Origin: an uncultured Lactobacillus sp.
Lineage (GTDB): Bacteria > Bacillota > Bacilli > Lactobacillales > Lactobacillaceae
Assembly: GCA_946482465.1 (NCBI GenBank)
Contig: CAMLRL010000002.1
Span: 1-64,000 of the forward strand
Direction: 5' to 3'
Length of the DNA: 64,000 nt
This document shows, piece by piece, positions 47,678-56,638 of this stretch (position 1 is its first letter; every line of letters begins with the position of its first letter). Position numbers and translations under genes: made by a program. The notes under the pieces were generated by a model. It saw only the letters and a list, made by a program, of their open reading frames with translations, was not told the origin of the DNA and ran no database searches.

Positions 47678-48660
47678 TTCAAATGCAAAAAGTGCATGGT
47701 TCGCAAAATCAATTTTTCTTATTAGACCAGACTCAATTAGAAAAGCCACTTACCGACCCCGAATTAGTTAACTTAGCACGTCAATTAACGGATAGACGAA
47801 CTAGCTTTTTGAACGGAGCAGATGGTTTACTTGTCATTAGCGAAGCCAGCCATCCCGATGCTCTAGGGAGAATGCAGGTAATTAATGCAGACGGTTCGTT
47901 TGCATCAATGTGTGGCAATGGTTTGCGCACTGTTGGTCGTTATTTAGCGGAAAAATACCACAAAACATCTTTTAAAGTGGAAACAGATCAAGCCGACCTT
48001 GCTGTAACATGTCAACCAGATTGGGCAGAAAATGTTAAGGCAGTCGGGGTAGAAATTAGTCCTATCAGTTTTAAAGCAAAAGACTTACCATTTAACAATT
48101 TAGGTACTGATGAATTAATCGACCAAAATGTTCCTGCCTTTGATGATGATTTGACTTTTACAGCAGTCGCTGTGCCTAATCCTCACCTTATCAGCTTAGT
48201 TTCAGCTGATGTGTTACACAGTGATTTTCTAAAAACTTTGGGTGCAGCGTTAAACCGACCTAACCCCTACTTTCCTGACGGTGTTAATGTTAGTCTGGCA
48301 CAAGTAATAGATTCTGATCATCTTTTTGTCCGTACTTATGAGCGCGGCGTCGGTTTTACTAATGCCTGTGGCACTGGGATGTCCGCCGCAAGTCTCGTAT
48401 TTGCCCTAACTCAACCGCAAGAACACGCTTTTGAGCGCTTACTTACTGTTACTAATCCTGGTGGATTTGTTCAAACTAAGGTTCATCAAACAGATGACAG
48501 CTATTGGGTTGAATTAATTGGTAATGCGACTGTAATGGCAGAAATTGAAGTTGATGAAGGTGAATTACATCAGCCTTTCCTTCGTTTTTCTGATTTCTCG
48601 GTTACTCCAACCAAAGAAGATGAAGCTTATCAAGCTTTTATTGCGGAAAAAAATAACTAA
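47674..48660 (+). CDS. dapF: Diaminopimelate epimerase
   Basis: 328 residues. It epimerises LL- to meso-diaminopimelate. The two catalytic Cys are in SMCGNGLRTVGRY (about residue 89) and NACGTGMSAASLV (about 231), each with the expected G-N/T-G-x surroundings. It is longer than the common 275-residue form because of small insertions and a C-terminal extension of about 30 residues. ATGA overlap with lysC. Confidence 0.93.
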   Translation: MIQMQKVHGSQNQFFLLDQTQLEKPLTDPELVNLARQLTDRRTSFLNGADGLLVISEASHPDALGRMQVINADGSFASMCGNGLRTVGRYLAEKYHKTSFKVETDQADLAVTCQPDWAENVKAVGVEISPISFKAKDLPFNNLGTDELIDQNVPAFDDDLTFTAVAVPNPHLISLVSADVLHSDFLKTLGAALNRPNPYFPDGVNVSLAQVIDSDHLFVRTYERGVGFTNACGTGMSAASLVFALTQPQEHAFERLLTVTNPGGFVQTKVHQTDDSYWVELIGNATVMAEIEVDEGELHQPFLRFSDFSVTPTKEDEAYQAFIAEKNN

Positions 48661-48738
48661 ACTTCTAGGTTATTTTGTATTCACTGTTTATATATAAACT
48701 TTTTGATAAAAAATTACATCTTAGCCAAATTTATGTTT

Positions 48739-48788
48739 GAAAGCACTTCAGCAAAAGCCTTGTTTGCCAGTTTGAGGTGCTTTTTTGG
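48739..48788 (+). terminator. Terminator of lysC-dapF
   Basis: AAAGCACTTCA (48740-48750) pairs with TGAGGTGCTTT (48773-48783) and is followed by T's. An inner GCAAAAGGC-like pairing is possible. Confidence 0.7.
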
Positions 48789-48857
48789 TCTTTCTTTTTC
48801 CTTTCAATGAAGTACAATGTTTTTAATAAAGCGATTTCAAAAAAAGGAGTCATTAAA

Positions 48858-49754
48858 ATGGCAGAAGTAAATTATCAAAAATTAGTCGATGAGATGCGCA
48901 AAGCTTTTAAAGATGGTGATGATAAGCGTGATGAGGGCTTACCTACCAGCATCCCTGAAGTAGAGCGCTTTGATGACATTGCTTATGGTAAAGATCCTAA
49001 ATATCAATTACTTGATGTCTATTTACCAAGCAAGCGCACAGACGCTAAACTACCAGTAATTGTTAACATTCACGGTGGTGGCTGGGTATACGGTACAAAA
49101 GAAACCTATCAATTTTACTGCATGGCACTTGCTAAAGAGGGTTTTGCAGTAGTAAATGCAAATTATCGTCTAGCACCAGATGTTGTTTACCCAGGTGAAT
49201 TGGATGACGTCAACCGCGTCTTCCATTGGGTAGCAGATTCAACTAACGCTGCCAAATATCAATTAGACTTAGACAATGTCTTTATCGTTGGTGATAGTGC
49301 CGGTGGTCAAATGGGTGAACAAATTTTAGCTGCTTATACTAACGCTGACTATCGTAAATACTTTGGTTACTCTGTTCCTGACCTAACAATTAAGGCTGCG
49401 GCATTAAATTGCGGTGCATATTTCTTAACTGAAATTAATTCAATTGCGGGTGCACCAGAAGCATATTTCCGTCCAGAAATTCGTTTAACAGAACATGATC
49501 AATTAAACGCTGAACAATTTTTAACTACAGATTTGCCACCACTCTTCTTAATGACTTGTACAGATGATTTCTTACGTGACAATGCATACATGCTTTCCGG
49601 CTACTTACGTGCCAAAGGCATTTACCACGAAATTCATTTTTATGGTGATCCAGATAATCGTCGTGGACACGTCTTTAATGTTAATCAAAAAGATGATTTA
49701 GCTAAGCAATGTAATTTGGACGAACTTAACTTTTTCCGTAAGTACATCAATTAG
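48858..49754 (+). CDS. Alpha/beta-hydrolase, HSL/esterase type
   Basis: 298 residues. Oxyanion motif NIHGGGWVYG (about 76-85), nucleophile Ser in IVGDSAGGQ (about 155), acid in MTCTDDFLRDN (about 237) and His in RRGHVF near 275 complete the triad. It belongs to the carboxylesterase/lipase-like HSL group; the ester is unknown. ATG 48858 follows SD AAAGGAG; a longer in-frame reading runs into the dapF terminator. It is followed by an AraC regulator and an MFS transporter, which may form a functional set. Confidence 0.85.
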   Translation: MAEVNYQKLVDEMRKAFKDGDDKRDEGLPTSIPEVERFDDIAYGKDPKYQLLDVYLPSKRTDAKLPVIVNIHGGGWVYGTKETYQFYCMALAKEGFAVVNANYRLAPDVVYPGELDDVNRVFHWVADSTNAAKYQLDLDNVFIVGDSAGGQMGEQILAAYTNADYRKYFGYSVPDLTIKAAALNCGAYFLTEINSIAGAPEAYFRPEIRLTEHDQLNAEQFLTTDLPPLFLMTCTDDFLRDNAYMLSGYLRAKGIYHEIHFYGDPDNRRGHVFNVNQKDDLAKQCNLDELNFFRKYIN

Positions 49755-49774
49755 TGCTTAGTTCATTGTAAAAT

Positions 49775-49808
49775 AAAGGTTGAACTAAATAGTTCAACCT
49801 TTTTTTCT
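49775..49808 (+). terminator. Strong terminator hairpin directly before the AraC-type gene
   Basis: AAAGGTTGAACT (49775-49786) pairs perfectly with AGTTCAACCTTT (49791-49802), loop AAAT, then T's to 49806. The SD of the next gene (AGGAGG, 49809-49814) begins three bases after the T-run. Confidence 0.85.
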
Positions 49809-49819
49809 AGGAGGAACTT

Positions 49820-50689
49820 ATGGCAGGCGACAAACACGAGCTAATTCAACTAGATGAATTACCGTTACACATTAAAATCCACCACCATCGCAATGATTCC
49901 GAAGTGCCGGCTCACTGGCATCAAAGCATTGAATTGAGTTTTACCATTCGGGGACAAATTGACCATTTTATAATTGGCGGTGTCGATCATCAAACACATC
50001 CTGGAGAGATTTTAATTGTTAATACTCAGATTGTGCATAGTGTGCGTAATCGTATCCACACTAAGGACGACTTAATGTTGACGCTTCTCTTCCCCTATCC
50101 ACTGGTCTTACAAGTGTTTCCTAAAATTGATCAATATTTTTTTGAACTTGGTTCACTAAGCAAGTTATCACTTCAGCAAGTAGCTCAATATCACCATTTA
50201 CAAGATCTTCTTACGCAAATTACTGATATTAAGCTGGGTAAAGAGAGTAATTTTAAAAATATCGAGTTAACTATCCTTAGCTATCAGGTTCTTGAAACAC
50301 TACTTAAGTACTTTTTAAAACCTCGTAAAAATAACAGCCAACTGTCACACAATTTAGTCATCACTGGGCATTTGCGTAACGCGCTTGACTATATCCAAGG
50401 GCACTATCAAGAACCCTTTTCTCTTCAAGAAATCGCGGATTCTTGTCATTTGGCACGTCAATATCTCCAACGAATTTTTCGCGAAAATATGGGGTGTACT
50501 TTAGGAGAATACATCAAAAATTATCGTGCACAAAAAGCCTACCAAGAACTTACTACGACTACAAATACCTTTACTGCAGTTGCCATGAATAATGGTTTCA
50601 GTGGTGTTAGATCACTTAACCGTGCAATGGTTAACAATTACGGACAAACCAGCAGACAAATACGCGAAGGTTCCTCAGCGCCAGATTAA
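49820..50689 (+). CDS. AraC-family transcriptional regulator with cupin domain
   Basis: 289 residues. The N-terminal cupin-like sensor (HHHRNDSEVPAHWHQSIELSFTIRG, about 13-37) probably binds a small ligand. The C-terminal double helix-turn-helix spans about 190-285 (FSLQEIADSCHLARQYLQRIFRENMG; AVAMNNGFSGVRSLNRAM). It sits immediately behind a strong terminator, so its own expression may rely on read-through. Likely targets are the flanking hydrolase and MFS genes. Confidence 0.85.
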   Translation: MAGDKHELIQLDELPLHIKIHHHRNDSEVPAHWHQSIELSFTIRGQIDHFIIGGVDHQTHPGEILIVNTQIVHSVRNRIHTKDDLMLTLLFPYPLVLQVFPKIDQYFFELGSLSKLSLQQVAQYHHLQDLLTQITDIKLGKESNFKNIELTILSYQVLETLLKYFLKPRKNNSQLSHNLVITGHLRNALDYIQGHYQEPFSLQEIADSCHLARQYLQRIFRENMGCTLGEYIKNYRAQKAYQELTTTTNTFTAVAMNNGFSGVRSLNRAMVNNYGQTSRQIREGSSAPD

Positions 50690-50774
50690 GGTGACTGAAA
50701 GCGCTATTTGTTAATCAAAAAGCAAGTATAATATTAGCGAATACAATAAAAGTTAGAGAATAGAGGAACTTAAC

Positions 50775-51959
50775 ATGAAAAAAGTTAATCCAAAATCTGG
50801 GTTGTTCAAAGTCGCCTTATTATCAATATCCTTATTATTGATGATTGCGCCGCAAATTTCCTCAGTATTGCCCCTAATGTACTCGTCATTTCCTGGCGTT
50901 TCACGGGCTGCTGTTGAAACATTAAGTACAATTCCAAACATCGGAATAGTCATCGGACTAATCATAAGTCCATTTTTAATTAAACTAATCGGTACTAAAA
51001 ACACTGTTATCACTGGGTTAGTAATTGCTCTATTAGCTGGAACATACCCAATGTACGCAACGGGATACACAACAATTTTAATCTCTCGTTTCTTATTGGG
51101 AGCTGGTATTGGTTTATTCAACTCATTAGCCGTTAGTTTATTATCGAAGTTTTACCAAGGCGATGAACTATCATCAATGCTTGGTTTCCAAAACTCAATG
51201 GGTAGTGTCGGTGCAGCAATCTTTTCATTCTGTGTTGGCTTATTAGCTGTTAATGGTTGGCACGCTACTTTTGCAATTTACTTGGCTGCCTTGCCAATTC
51301 TATTGCTATTTGGCTGCGTGGTTAAATTACCTAGACAATCACAAAGCGTCGATACAGAAGCACAACCTGCTACTAAAGAAGAAAACAAGATTAATGGTGC
51401 TGTAATTGAAATAGCAATCATTATGTTCTTTATGTATGTCTTCTTTATGCCAATGTCATTCAAGTTGCCACAACTTGCTACAAGCCAAAAACTTGCTAGT
51501 GTTAGACAAATTGCCTTTGTTTCAAGTGTAGTTACTTTAATTGGTATTCCTGTTGGAATGTGCTACGGTCTTTTAAAGAAGAAATTAAAGGATTTAATTT
51601 TACCAATTGGTTTATTCTTACAAGTTGCTGGTTTATTGGCAATTGCTTACGCAGTTAACTTGCCAATGTTAGTTGTAGCCGTTATTGTTTTAGGTGCTGG
51701 CTTCGGTTTGTCCGTACCTTATATCTTTAACTGGCTTGATGAAGCAGCTCCAAAGAACTCCGTCAACTTCGCAACAACCATTACCTTAATCCTAGTTAAT
51801 ATTGGTTGTGCCGCTTCACCAACAATTGTTAACTGGTTAGGTACAACTTTTGGCGGTGGAACTCCTCGTTCTGACATGACAATGGCTGGAATCGGTATGG
51901 CAGTCCTGTTCTGCTACAGCATTGTTCATTACTTCCAATTAAAGAAAAAGCATAATTAA
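50775..51959 (+). CDS. Major facilitator superfamily transporter
   Basis: 394 residues with about twelve hydrophobic segments split by a polar loop near 190-205 (RQSQSVDTEAQPATKEENK). MFS features include the ISPFLIKLIGTKNTVITG loop between helices 2 and 3 and GAGIGLFNSLAVSLLSKFY in helix 4-5. Substrate unknown; an export or uptake role alongside the upstream esterase is possible. SD GAGGAA lies 9-10 bases upstream. Confidence 0.85.
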   Translation: MKKVNPKSGLFKVALLSISLLLMIAPQISSVLPLMYSSFPGVSRAAVETLSTIPNIGIVIGLIISPFLIKLIGTKNTVITGLVIALLAGTYPMYATGYTTILISRFLLGAGIGLFNSLAVSLLSKFYQGDELSSMLGFQNSMGSVGAAIFSFCVGLLAVNGWHATFAIYLAALPILLLFGCVVKLPRQSQSVDTEAQPATKEENKINGAVIEIAIIMFFMYVFFMPMSFKLPQLATSQKLASVRQIAFVSSVVTLIGIPVGMCYGLLKKKLKDLILPIGLFLQVAGLLAIAYAVNLPMLVVAVIVLGAGFGLSVPYIFNWLDEAAPKNSVNFATTITLILVNIGCAASPTIVNWLGTTFGGGTPRSDMTMAGIGMAVLFCYSIVHYFQLKKKHN

Positions 51960-51979
51960 TTAAATAAGCAAAAATGTAC

Positions 51980-52018
51980 TGAGCCTCAAAAGTTGAATAA
52001 CTTTTGGGGCTTTTTTAT
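51980..52018 (+). terminator. Terminator of the MFS gene
   Basis: AGCCTCAAAAGTT pairs with AACTTTTGGGGCT (one G-U), followed by TTTTTT. Confidence 0.85.
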
Positions 52019-52171
52019 GACTAAATTATCTAAACAAAAAGAATTAAATTTTAAGTTGAACCTCCTACTTGATTTGATAGCTGCAAACTAATCTTCTTTC
52101 ATATCAAAAATAGCAATCATCCCTAACTGAGTTAGAAAAGACTGCTATAGAATTAGTAATTATAATTTAAT

Positions 52172-52426
52172 CTAGCTTATTTTGCGATCTTTAAAAATAT
52201 AGAACGCACCAACCAGCATGAACACTAATAATATTGTGGTAAATGGCGGGAACAAGTTGCTAAATCCCTGCACCATTCCAAATCCGAAAAGGATTAGTAA
52301 CGAGCAGGAAAGCAGGAGTGTACCCCGATTTTGTTTCATAAATTTAAAGAAGGGCTTATCTTTATAAATTTGCGAAAGGCAAAACATTGCGATTATAAAA
52401 GCTATGTATCCTATTGATTCAAACAT
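52172..52426 (-). CDS. Small hydrophobic protein, unknown
   Basis: 84 residues with three predicted membrane segments (IGYIAFIIAMFCLSQIY; LLLSCSLLILFGFGMVQG; FTTILLVFMLVGAFYIF) and charged loops. I do not recognise the family. No strong SD is seen (GAAAG near the right place). Below it (52109-52150) lies a forked inverted repeat, ATAGCA/TGCTAT with an inner CTAAC/GTTAG, that may end its transcript. It stands next to decayed sequence, so it may itself be a remnant. Confidence 0.45.
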   Translation of the reverse strand: MFESIGYIAFIIAMFCLSQIYKDKPFFKFMKQNRGTLLLSCSLLILFGFGMVQGFSNLFPPFTTILLVFMLVGAFYIFKDRKIS

Positions 52427-52455
52427 AAGCTCAACACACTTTCTGTTAATTATGA

Positions 52456-52560
52456 TTAAAGAGCTGCTATGATATAAATTCCTGTAAGGCTGACATCCAT
52501 ATAAAGATAATTGTGTGGATATGTATTATTCATATAGTCCAAATCATTTCTGACTTTCAT
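52456..52560 (-). CDS. Short reading frame, possibly a decayed gene
   Basis: 34 codons from ATG 52560 to TAA 52456, on the same strand and just upstream of the 84-residue protein. The frame stays open further upstream without a start (a Gly/Thr/Ala-rich segment ending SACF), which is typical of a truncated gene. No SD and no recognised family. Confidence 0.2.
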   Translation of the reverse strand: MKVRNDLDYMNNTYPHNYLYMDVSLTGIYIIAAL

Positions 52561-52693
52561 AAAACAGGCTGAGCCAATGGCACCAGTTGTTCCTGTCTAT
52601 TCGGTTATGCCTTAGTATATATTAAAATATTAAAAAAGTATAATATTTAAAATAAAAATAGTGCTTTAATTTTAAACTATAACAAAACTTACA

Positions 52694-52760
52694 GCCATAA
52701 GGTCAAAACCTTACAGCAAAAAGGAAGACTGATTTAACAGTTTTCCCTTTTCTCATTACC
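52694..52760. terminator. Two hairpins in a gene-free zone
   Basis: TAAGG-TCAAAA-CCTTA (about 52698-52713) and an imperfect AAAAAGGAAGACTG/CAGTTTTCCCTTTT stem (52718-52751) with T-run. These look like orphaned terminators of lost genes. Confidence 0.4.
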
Positions 52761-52883
52761 AGGTAATTTCACAATTAGCCCAATTACTTCATTTCAGCTT
52801 ATTTAAAAATTTCAATCTTCAATTTAAGCTGTTCCATGTATTTTGCAAATTAATAAGAGAGTCACTTTGATAGCAGCATTAAA

Positions 52884-53108
52884 TTAAAAAGTACCGATTA
52901 AAAGAGTAGGAATATTAGCATAAACTTTGTTATCAATCGATCGCTTCAATTGGAAAATTGATTCTTGAGCTAGTTTATTAGCCAGTTTTTCAGCAGTAAC
53001 TAGCTTCTCTGCTATTTTCTCTTTAGAAGTATTAGTGACTATTTCTGCTTCGATTTTTATTAATGGTTTAAGCGATTTTCTAAGACCATTTACATTGTAT
53101 GGTCCCAG
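52884..53108 (-). pseudogene. Orphan 3' fragment of an unknown gene
   Basis: 75 codons stay open to a TAA at 52884 but have no ATG, GTG or TTG start in a plausible place; the frame is closed upstream by a stop. The peptide is helical and Lys/Glu/Ala-rich (KIEAEIVTNTSKEKIAEKLV, then AEKLANKLAQES). It is consistent with the C-terminal end of a lost gene. Family unknown. Confidence 0.3.
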
Positions 53109-53160
53109 TTAAAAAGTTAGTCCAACAGTCCTAACCCCAAATTTAAAATTGTTGATAAAA

Positions 53161-54564
53161 CTACTTCCTCTTTTTCTTTGTGAATAAAAACATCAAAAGT
53201 GGCAAGATGATAAAGCCAAAGACCATCATCAAAATCGCATACCAGTTAACACCAACCACTTGACCATTTTTAATAATGCCAAATTGTGCTTGCCAGTTAT
53301 ATTTAACTAATAAAAAGATAACGACAATAATTGATAATATTGGGATTACGATATCAGTCCAAACATTTTTTGGTGCTGGTAAAACCTGCTCTTTATTTTT
53401 GCCAAAATAGAAGCAAATGACTGCTAGTGGCACAATAATAAAGCCTAAGAACCTAACCATTGCACTTAATGTAATTAGGTTAACCATATTATATTGGAAT
53501 GCCAGTGGTACCAAAATCGCTAACGCTTCAGAAATAAAGAATGTCCTAATTGGAAAATTGTTTTTCGTTCTCTTAGTTAATGATGACGGCAGCTGCTTTT
53601 CACGTGCCATTGCCTCTAAAATTCGCGGTGCATTGAAGCTGGAAGCAACATTGATGCCGAGCATCGATACCAAGGCGCCAACTAAAATCACGTCTCGTAA
53701 GATCTCATTGTCAAAAATTGCACTAATTGCCACAACCTGCTTAGTTGTCATCAAAGCTTTCGGATTGAGAACAAGTCCAACTGCAACAACCCCTATATAA
53801 ATTGCAGCAATAACAAAAATTGCTAATGGTATTGCTCTTGGTAGATTTTTTTCAGGCTCTTGCATATCATCTGAACCTGAAGGTACCGATTCAAAGCCTG
53901 TAAAAGCGTAAAAAGCTGACACGATGGCCATTACAAAACCTGTAGTTGTCAATGTAGGAACAATCTTATGGCCATTCTGCGTAATTTGATCAACCATCGC
54001 CAAATTATGTGAAACTCCTGTTGTAAGTAATAGAACAACTCCAGCAACAATGATTAAAACCAAAGCGAATAACTTACCTGCAGTAGCAATATTCATTACA
54101 AACTTAACAAATTTTTGTCCAAACAAGTTAATAATTGTTATTAACAACATCAAAACTAGAAACCCGATTGTAACGTTCATAACGCTATCAGGATTTCCGC
54201 CAAAAATCGAAATGGTTGACTTAATTACACCGACAGCCATTACGCCCCACGCCACGCTGGCAGAAAAGTAACGCAAGATGCCAACATAAAAGCCAACGTT
54301 ATCACCAAAAGCCGCCTTGGAATAGGCATACGAAGCGCCTGATTTTGTCACATATTTAGCCGCTGCTGAAAAAGAAATCGCCAGAATTGCGGCAAAAATT
54401 GCAGCAATTAAATAAACAACTAGAGATTTACTACCAGCTTGGCTGACTACGCTTCCCGGTGTTAAGAAAATACCTGAGCCAATAATAGAGTTGATTGCTA
54501 AAAGAACAATTGACCAGAAGCCTAGTTTGTCATTTGCTCGTTCTGTATCCTTACTTGTGTTCAC
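53161..54564 (-). CDS. APC-superfamily amino acid permease
   Basis: 467 residues with about twelve membrane helices. N-terminal FWSIVLLAINSIIGSGIFLTPG is the APC substrate-binding region; GFESVPSGSDDMQEPEKNLPRA near 220-245 matches the conserved loop after helix 6. The substrate is probably an amino acid or gamma-glutamyl compound. The gene lies 15 bases after a gamma-glutamyl-hydrolase-like gene on the same strand, so uptake and cleavage may be coupled. Confidence 0.88.
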   Translation of the reverse strand: MNTSKDTERANDKLGFWSIVLLAINSIIGSGIFLTPGSVVSQAGSKSLVVYLIAAIFAAILAISFSAAAKYVTKSGASYAYSKAAFGDNVGFYVGILRYFSASVAWGVMAVGVIKSTISIFGGNPDSVMNVTIGFLVLMLLITIINLFGQKFVKFVMNIATAGKLFALVLIIVAGVVLLLTTGVSHNLAMVDQITQNGHKIVPTLTTTGFVMAIVSAFYAFTGFESVPSGSDDMQEPEKNLPRAIPLAIFVIAAIYIGVVAVGLVLNPKALMTTKQVVAISAIFDNEILRDVILVGALVSMLGINVASSFNAPRILEAMAREKQLPSSLTKRTKNNFPIRTFFISEALAILVPLAFQYNMVNLITLSAMVRFLGFIIVPLAVICFYFGKNKEQVLPAPKNVWTDIVIPILSIIVVIFLLVKYNWQAQFGIIKNGQVVGVNWYAILMMVFGFIILPLLMFLFTKKKRK

Positions 54565-54579
54565 GATAGTTAGCCTTTC

Positions 54580-55308
54580 TTACTTAGCATTTTCAACAAC
54601 AAATTTAAATAGATTATTCATATAAGGCGTGTTAGGATTTTTATGCAGCATCTCAGGGTGCCACTGAACTGCCAAAATATTGCCCTGATCGTTTTCTAAG
54701 CCCTCTGGGACACCATCAGTTGCAGTCGCAACTTCGCGCAAATCCGGTGCAACATCTTTAATCAACTGATGATGGAACGAATTAACTAAGAACTCAGTTT
54801 TACCTATTGTCCGAGCAAGTAAACTACCTTCTTTAAGCTTAACGCCATGCGTTGGTAAATCAGGTGTATGACCTTGATTATGCTTTAAAGTTTTTTCTTT
54901 GCGATAACCAGCATCTTGATATAAGTTACCACCGTGAGCAACGTTAATTAGTTGAGCCCCACGGCAAATCCCAAGAATTGGGAGACCTTTTTCTTCCGCA
55001 ATTTTTAACAATAGCATGTCAAAATGGTCACGTGCTGGCCAAATTTCACCTATATTTGGTTGCAGTTCTTCACCATATAAATGTGGATCAATATCATGTC
55101 CACCAGATAAAATAAGTCCTTGAACATGTTCTATTTGGCCTATAACAACCTCATCATTTGCAGTAAAGGGGATAATGTAAGGAATCCCACCATTTTGAAC
55201 GACAGAATCAACATAGTCCTCATTAACGTAACTACGTCTATATCCATAAAATGGCCCTTCTGCATCTCTTATTTCTGAACCAGCAATGCCGATAATTGGT
55301 TTACTCAT
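54580..55308 (-). CDS. Gamma-glutamyl-gamma-aminobutyrate hydrolase family (PuuD-like, C26)
   Basis: 242 residues, class-I amidotransferase fold. LILSGGHDIDPHLYGEE, nucleophile Cys in LGICRGAQLINVAHGG (about residue 114), the NSFHHQ motif, and AVQWHPEM with the catalytic His and Glu are intact. Relatives hydrolyse gamma-glutamyl amides such as gamma-glutamyl-GABA. It is first in an operon with an APC permease. A 20-bp near-palindrome lies about 120 bases upstream. Confidence 0.85.
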   Translation of the reverse strand: MSKPIIGIAGSEIRDAEGPFYGYRRSYVNEDYVDSVVQNGGIPYIIPFTANDEVVIGQIEHVQGLILSGGHDIDPHLYGEELQPNIGEIWPARDHFDMLLLKIAEEKGLPILGICRGAQLINVAHGGNLYQDAGYRKEKTLKHNQGHTPDLPTHGVKLKEGSLLARTIGKTEFLVNSFHHQLIKDVAPDLREVATATDGVPEGLENDQGNILAVQWHPEMLHKNPNTPYMNNLFKFVVENAK

Positions 55309-55427
55309 CTTTTTCCCCCAATCAAAAATTAACCTACTTTTAATATATTATACATGCACGAGCCTGAACTATGTTGTGATTTGATTGATATATTACTTTA
55401 ATAGTTTGTAACGATTTCTTTGGGGAT

Positions 55428-55447
55428 ATTATTCCCTAGGAAATAAT
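55428..55447. promoter_or_regulatory. Near-palindrome upstream of the PuuD-like/permease operon
   Basis: ATTATTCCCTAGGAAATAAT equals its own complement at 18 of 20 positions. A related element (ATTTCC-CA-GGAAAT with AAT following) lies at 61603 upstream of another - strand gene, at a similar distance from the start. Confidence 0.4.
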
Positions 55448-55463
55448 GTAGTTTTATTTAAAA

Positions 55464-55500
55464 CAAAAACCACTGGTCTAATCGACTAGTGGTTTGTAAA
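55464..55500 (-). terminator. Terminator of the ASCH-domain gene
   Basis: AAACCACT.GTC and GAC.AGTGGTTT (55468-55496) form a stem with one mismatch, then TTTTTGTTTT on the - strand. Confidence 0.75.
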
Positions 55501-55541
55501 AATAGCTGAATTGCAATATGCTACGTAAAGCTTGCTATAAT

Positions 55542-55982
55542 TTAATCAACTTTTTCAAAGACTTCACAGATCATTGGTGCCTGAGGATAAAACTTCTGTC
55601 CACTTTCTGCAAATTCCGCTTCAAAAAATTGGTCATGAACTTCACGCCAATACTGATAGCTACGATCTCCTTCACCTTCATGATATGCATGCTCTGCAGA
55701 TATCTGATTGTATGGAATAACTTCAACTACCTTGTCCTGAATCACGCAAACGGGATTACCATTCCAATCAAGGATAATATTCCAGTCGCCAACACTTGGC
55801 ATCTCATTTTCTGGGAAAAATGCTGCAGTTGTTGCAGTCTTAATACCTCTTTTTACTAAGTCTGCTAATTCATTCGCCTCTTCCTTGCTTGCTCCAAATG
55901 CCCACGCATCTACTTTAGTATCCTCTCCCAAGTTATGCTTCTTGCAAAAGGTACGCCAAAATTGTTCTACTTTTTTCTCCAT
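55542..55982 (-). CDS. ASCH-domain protein
   Basis: 146 residues, an ASCH (PUA-like) domain protein thought to bind RNA; related members have N4-acetylcytidine amidohydrolase activity. Features: EQFWRTFCKKHNLG, AWAFGASKEEANELADLVKRGIKTATT, a central beta strand set (GDWNIILDWNGNPVCVIQ) and EGEGDRSYQYWREVHDQFF. I chose ATG 55982 over 55988 because the SD GAGAG is 7 bases above it and only one base above the other. Single gene between an acetyltransferase and the PuuD-like operon. Confidence 0.83.
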   Translation of the reverse strand: MEKKVEQFWRTFCKKHNLGEDTKVDAWAFGASKEEANELADLVKRGIKTATTAAFFPENEMPSVGDWNIILDWNGNPVCVIQDKVVEVIPYNQISAEHAYHEGEGDRSYQYWREVHDQFFEAEFAESGQKFYPQAPMICEVFEKVD

Positions 55983-56020
55983 TATCATACTCTCTTTTTA
56001 GCTAAATAAATTGAGAAAAG

Positions 56021-56506
56021 CTAAACGCTTTTAGTCATAATAATAAATTTGTAAATACCACCGTTGGTATGAACGTTTTCCGAACCAGTTTCTTGATAAC
56101 CAGCTTTTTGATAAACCTTAATTGCACGCTTATTAAATTCCGCAACAGACAAAATATAAGTTTTAAAAGCAAAGTTTTGCTTCACATAGTCCTCAATAAC
56201 CTTTATAAACTCTTTTCCTAAACCATGACCTGTTAAAGATGGAGCCAAGCCAAGTCCTATCTCAGCTTTCATTGAATCTTGATCATCTGGCTCCAAACAA
56301 AAGAATGCAACTAATTTATTGTCACCGTCTAAAACCTGATAATAGTGATCACTTCTTAATTCTTGAGACATTATTTCGTCATAATCTTCTTGATCATTTT
56401 CCATATCATAAAAAGAATATTCACCCTCGTAATGCCAATCATTAGCAATTATTTCTGCATTAGCCTGCGATAATTGGTCAATTTTTTTAAAAATACTGTT
56501 AGTCAT
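56021..56506 (-). CDS. GNAT-family N-acetyltransferase
   Basis: 161 residues. Acetyl-CoA-binding region LAPSLTGHGLGKEFIKVIEDYV (the Q/RxxGxG/A site is here L-T-G-H-G-L-G), followed by AEFNKRAIKVYQKAGYQETG, the conserved helix of RimI/YjaB-like acetyltransferases. The N-terminal DWHYEGEYSFYDMENDQEDY suggests substrate recognition; substrate unknown. It lies 38 bases upstream of the ASCH gene on the same strand, possibly co-transcribed. Confidence 0.85.
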   Translation of the reverse strand: MTNSIFKKIDQLSQANAEIIANDWHYEGEYSFYDMENDQEDYDEIMSQELRSDHYYQVLDGDNKLVAFFCLEPDDQDSMKAEIGLGLAPSLTGHGLGKEFIKVIEDYVKQNFAFKTYILSVAEFNKRAIKVYQKAGYQETGSENVHTNGGIYKFIIMTKSV

Positions 56507-56581
56507 TTGAATTTTCCTTATTAACTTATTACATTATATTATTACCCAATATACCCAAAGGTAATTCAAAAAGCAAACCAC

Positions 56582-56628
56582 ACAAAAACGTTTCTACATA
56601 AGCACTAAGCTATGTAGAAACGTTTTTT
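56582..56628. terminator. Strong bidirectional terminator
   Basis: AAAACGTTTCTACATA pairs with TATGTAGAAACGTTTT (about 56584-56626) across a 10-base loop. Ends the SDR gene on the - strand. Confidence 0.88.
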
Positions 56629-56638
56629 AGCTATATTT

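Noticed and set aside
48735..48752. cre-like TGAAAGCACTTCA upstream of the hydrolase gene
   Set aside because: One base short of the consensus spacing and better explained as an arm of the dapF terminator.
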